Below are positions 6,964 to 7,551 of a DNA stretch of 7,551 nucleotides, in pieces. Position 1 is the first letter of the stretch. Every line of letters begins with the position of its first letter. The notes below the pieces were generated by a model that did no database searches, was not told where the DNA came from, and saw nothing but the letters and a program-made list of their open reading frames with translations. Origin of the DNA: Chitinophagaceae bacterium (lineage in GTDB: Bacteria > Bacteroidota > Bacteroidia > Chitinophagales > Chitinophagaceae); assembly GCA_003136915.1 (NCBI GenBank), contig PLEB01000222.1:672-8222 (forward strand), given 5' to 3'. The position numbers and the translations under genes are program-made.

Positions 6964-7551
6964 TTATTTTTTGCTTCGGTTCCATGCGCTGGACGGGCTC
7001 AGCGTTTCATTGGATGAAGATGCACATTTGATCTGCGCATCAATTACGGCCACGAGTGCCATATTATAAATGCTTCTTACCGAGCTTCCCAGTTGAAGAA
7101 CATGCACCGGTTTTTTCATTCCCAGTAAGATAGGGCCGATCGCATCTGCGCCGCCCACTTCTTTTAAAAGGTTATAAGCCACATTACCTGCGGCGAGGTT
7201 GGGAAAAATAAGTGTATTCACTTCCTGACCCACCAGGGAGCTGAATGGATAGTTCTCGCGTAGAATTTCACTGTTCAACGCGATGCTTGCCTGCATTTCC
7301 CCATCAACAATCAGATCCGGATCCTTTTGCTTTACGATCTCTGTTGCCCTGGCTACCAGGCGCGCTTCCGGGGAATTGCTGGTTCCGAAATTGGAATAGC
7401 TCAGCATGGCAATGCGCGGTACCAGATTGAAATGCTTCACTTCTTTTGCCGCAAGCAGGGTTATGTCTGCCAATTCTTCGGCGGTAGGGTTGAAATTCAC
7501 AGTTGTATCGGCCAAAAAAAGCGGGCCCTTCTTTGTGAGTAAAAGGTACAT
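6964..7551 (-). CDS. maeB: NADP-dependent malic enzyme, C-terminal phosphotransacetylase-like domain (partial)
   Basis: The visible 195 residues are the C-terminal end of a longer protein; the 5' part lies beyond 7551. The Met at the window edge is internal, because family sequence (LLTKKGPLFLADTTVNFNPT) is already under way there. Blocks that fit the phosphate acetyltransferase-like domain of MaeB-type malic enzymes are ADTTVNFNPTAEELADI, PRIAMLSYSNFGTS, PDLIVDGEMQASIALNSEI, LIFPNLAAGNVAYNLLKEVG, AIGPILLGMKKPVHVLQLGS and AVIDAQ. MaeB oxidatively decarboxylates malate to pyruvate with NADP, and this domain is usually regulatory (acetyl-CoA binding). A stand-alone Pta is the alternative but fits less well (LQLGSSV rather than LSRG-type). 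A Ser-rich tail of about 20 residues follows the domain. It is the first visible gene of a probable maeB-mlaE-mlaF transcript. Confidence 0.88.
   Translation of the reverse strand: MYLLLTKKGPLFLADTTVNFNPTAEELADITLLAAKEVKHFNLVPRIAMLSYSNFGTSNSPEARLVARATEIVKQKDPDLIVDGEMQASIALNSEILRENYPFSSLVGQEVNTLIFPNLAAGNVAYNLLKEVGGADAIGPILLGMKKPVHVLQLGSSVRSIYNMALVAVIDAQIKCASSSNETLSPSSAWNRSKK

Noticed and set aside
7549..7551. ATG at the window edge as the start of a short phosphotransacetylase
   Set aside because: Family sequence is already under way at this point and the usual N-terminal part is missing, so the gene continues outside the window.

Overview
The window looks like ordinary chromosomal DNA from a member of the Bacteroidota, most likely a Chitinophagaceae-like or Sphingobacteriia-like organism. 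Three things point there. Protein styles match, such as a membrane-anchored MtfA-type peptidase and an MlaE/MlaF pair. There are almost no Shine-Dalgarno sequences. Several intergenic regions carry the Bacteroidota promoter signature (-7 TAnnTTTG, sometimes with a -33 TTG). There is no RNA gene, mobile element, CRISPR array or prophage gene that I can support.

Layout from left to right. aspS (aspartyl-tRNA synthetase) runs leftward and ends in a short A/T-rich tandem repeat at the window edge. About 260 bp of intergenic DNA separates it from a rightward gene for a membrane-anchored MtfA-like zinc peptidase. That gene converges, with only 3 bp between stop codons, on a leftward DAO-family FAD-dependent oxidoreductase that resembles the C-terminal oxidase domain of MnmC. 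Divergent from it is a small rightward gene for a secreted 76-residue protein with a histidine-rich tail. A bidirectional hairpin terminator separates this from the convergent sucD (succinyl-CoA synthetase alpha subunit). To the right, all leftward, are mlaF (ATPase), mlaE (permease) and the C-terminal phosphotransacetylase-like part of maeB (NADP-dependent malic enzyme), which is cut by the window end.

How the genes work together: maeB, mlaE and mlaF are closely spaced (27 and 11 bp) and are probably co-transcribed. sucD follows 40 bp later but has its own good promoter match next to the mlaF stop codon. MlaE/MlaF would form the inner-membrane core of a phospholipid or lipid transporter, but no MCE-domain (MlaD) partner lies beside them. 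maeB and sucD belong to central carbon metabolism around pyruvate and the TCA cycle. I see no convincing new multi-gene system. The most unusual items are the His-rich secreted peptide, the stand-alone MnmC2-like oxidoreductase, the membrane-anchored MtfA-like protease and the MlaEF pair lacking MlaD.
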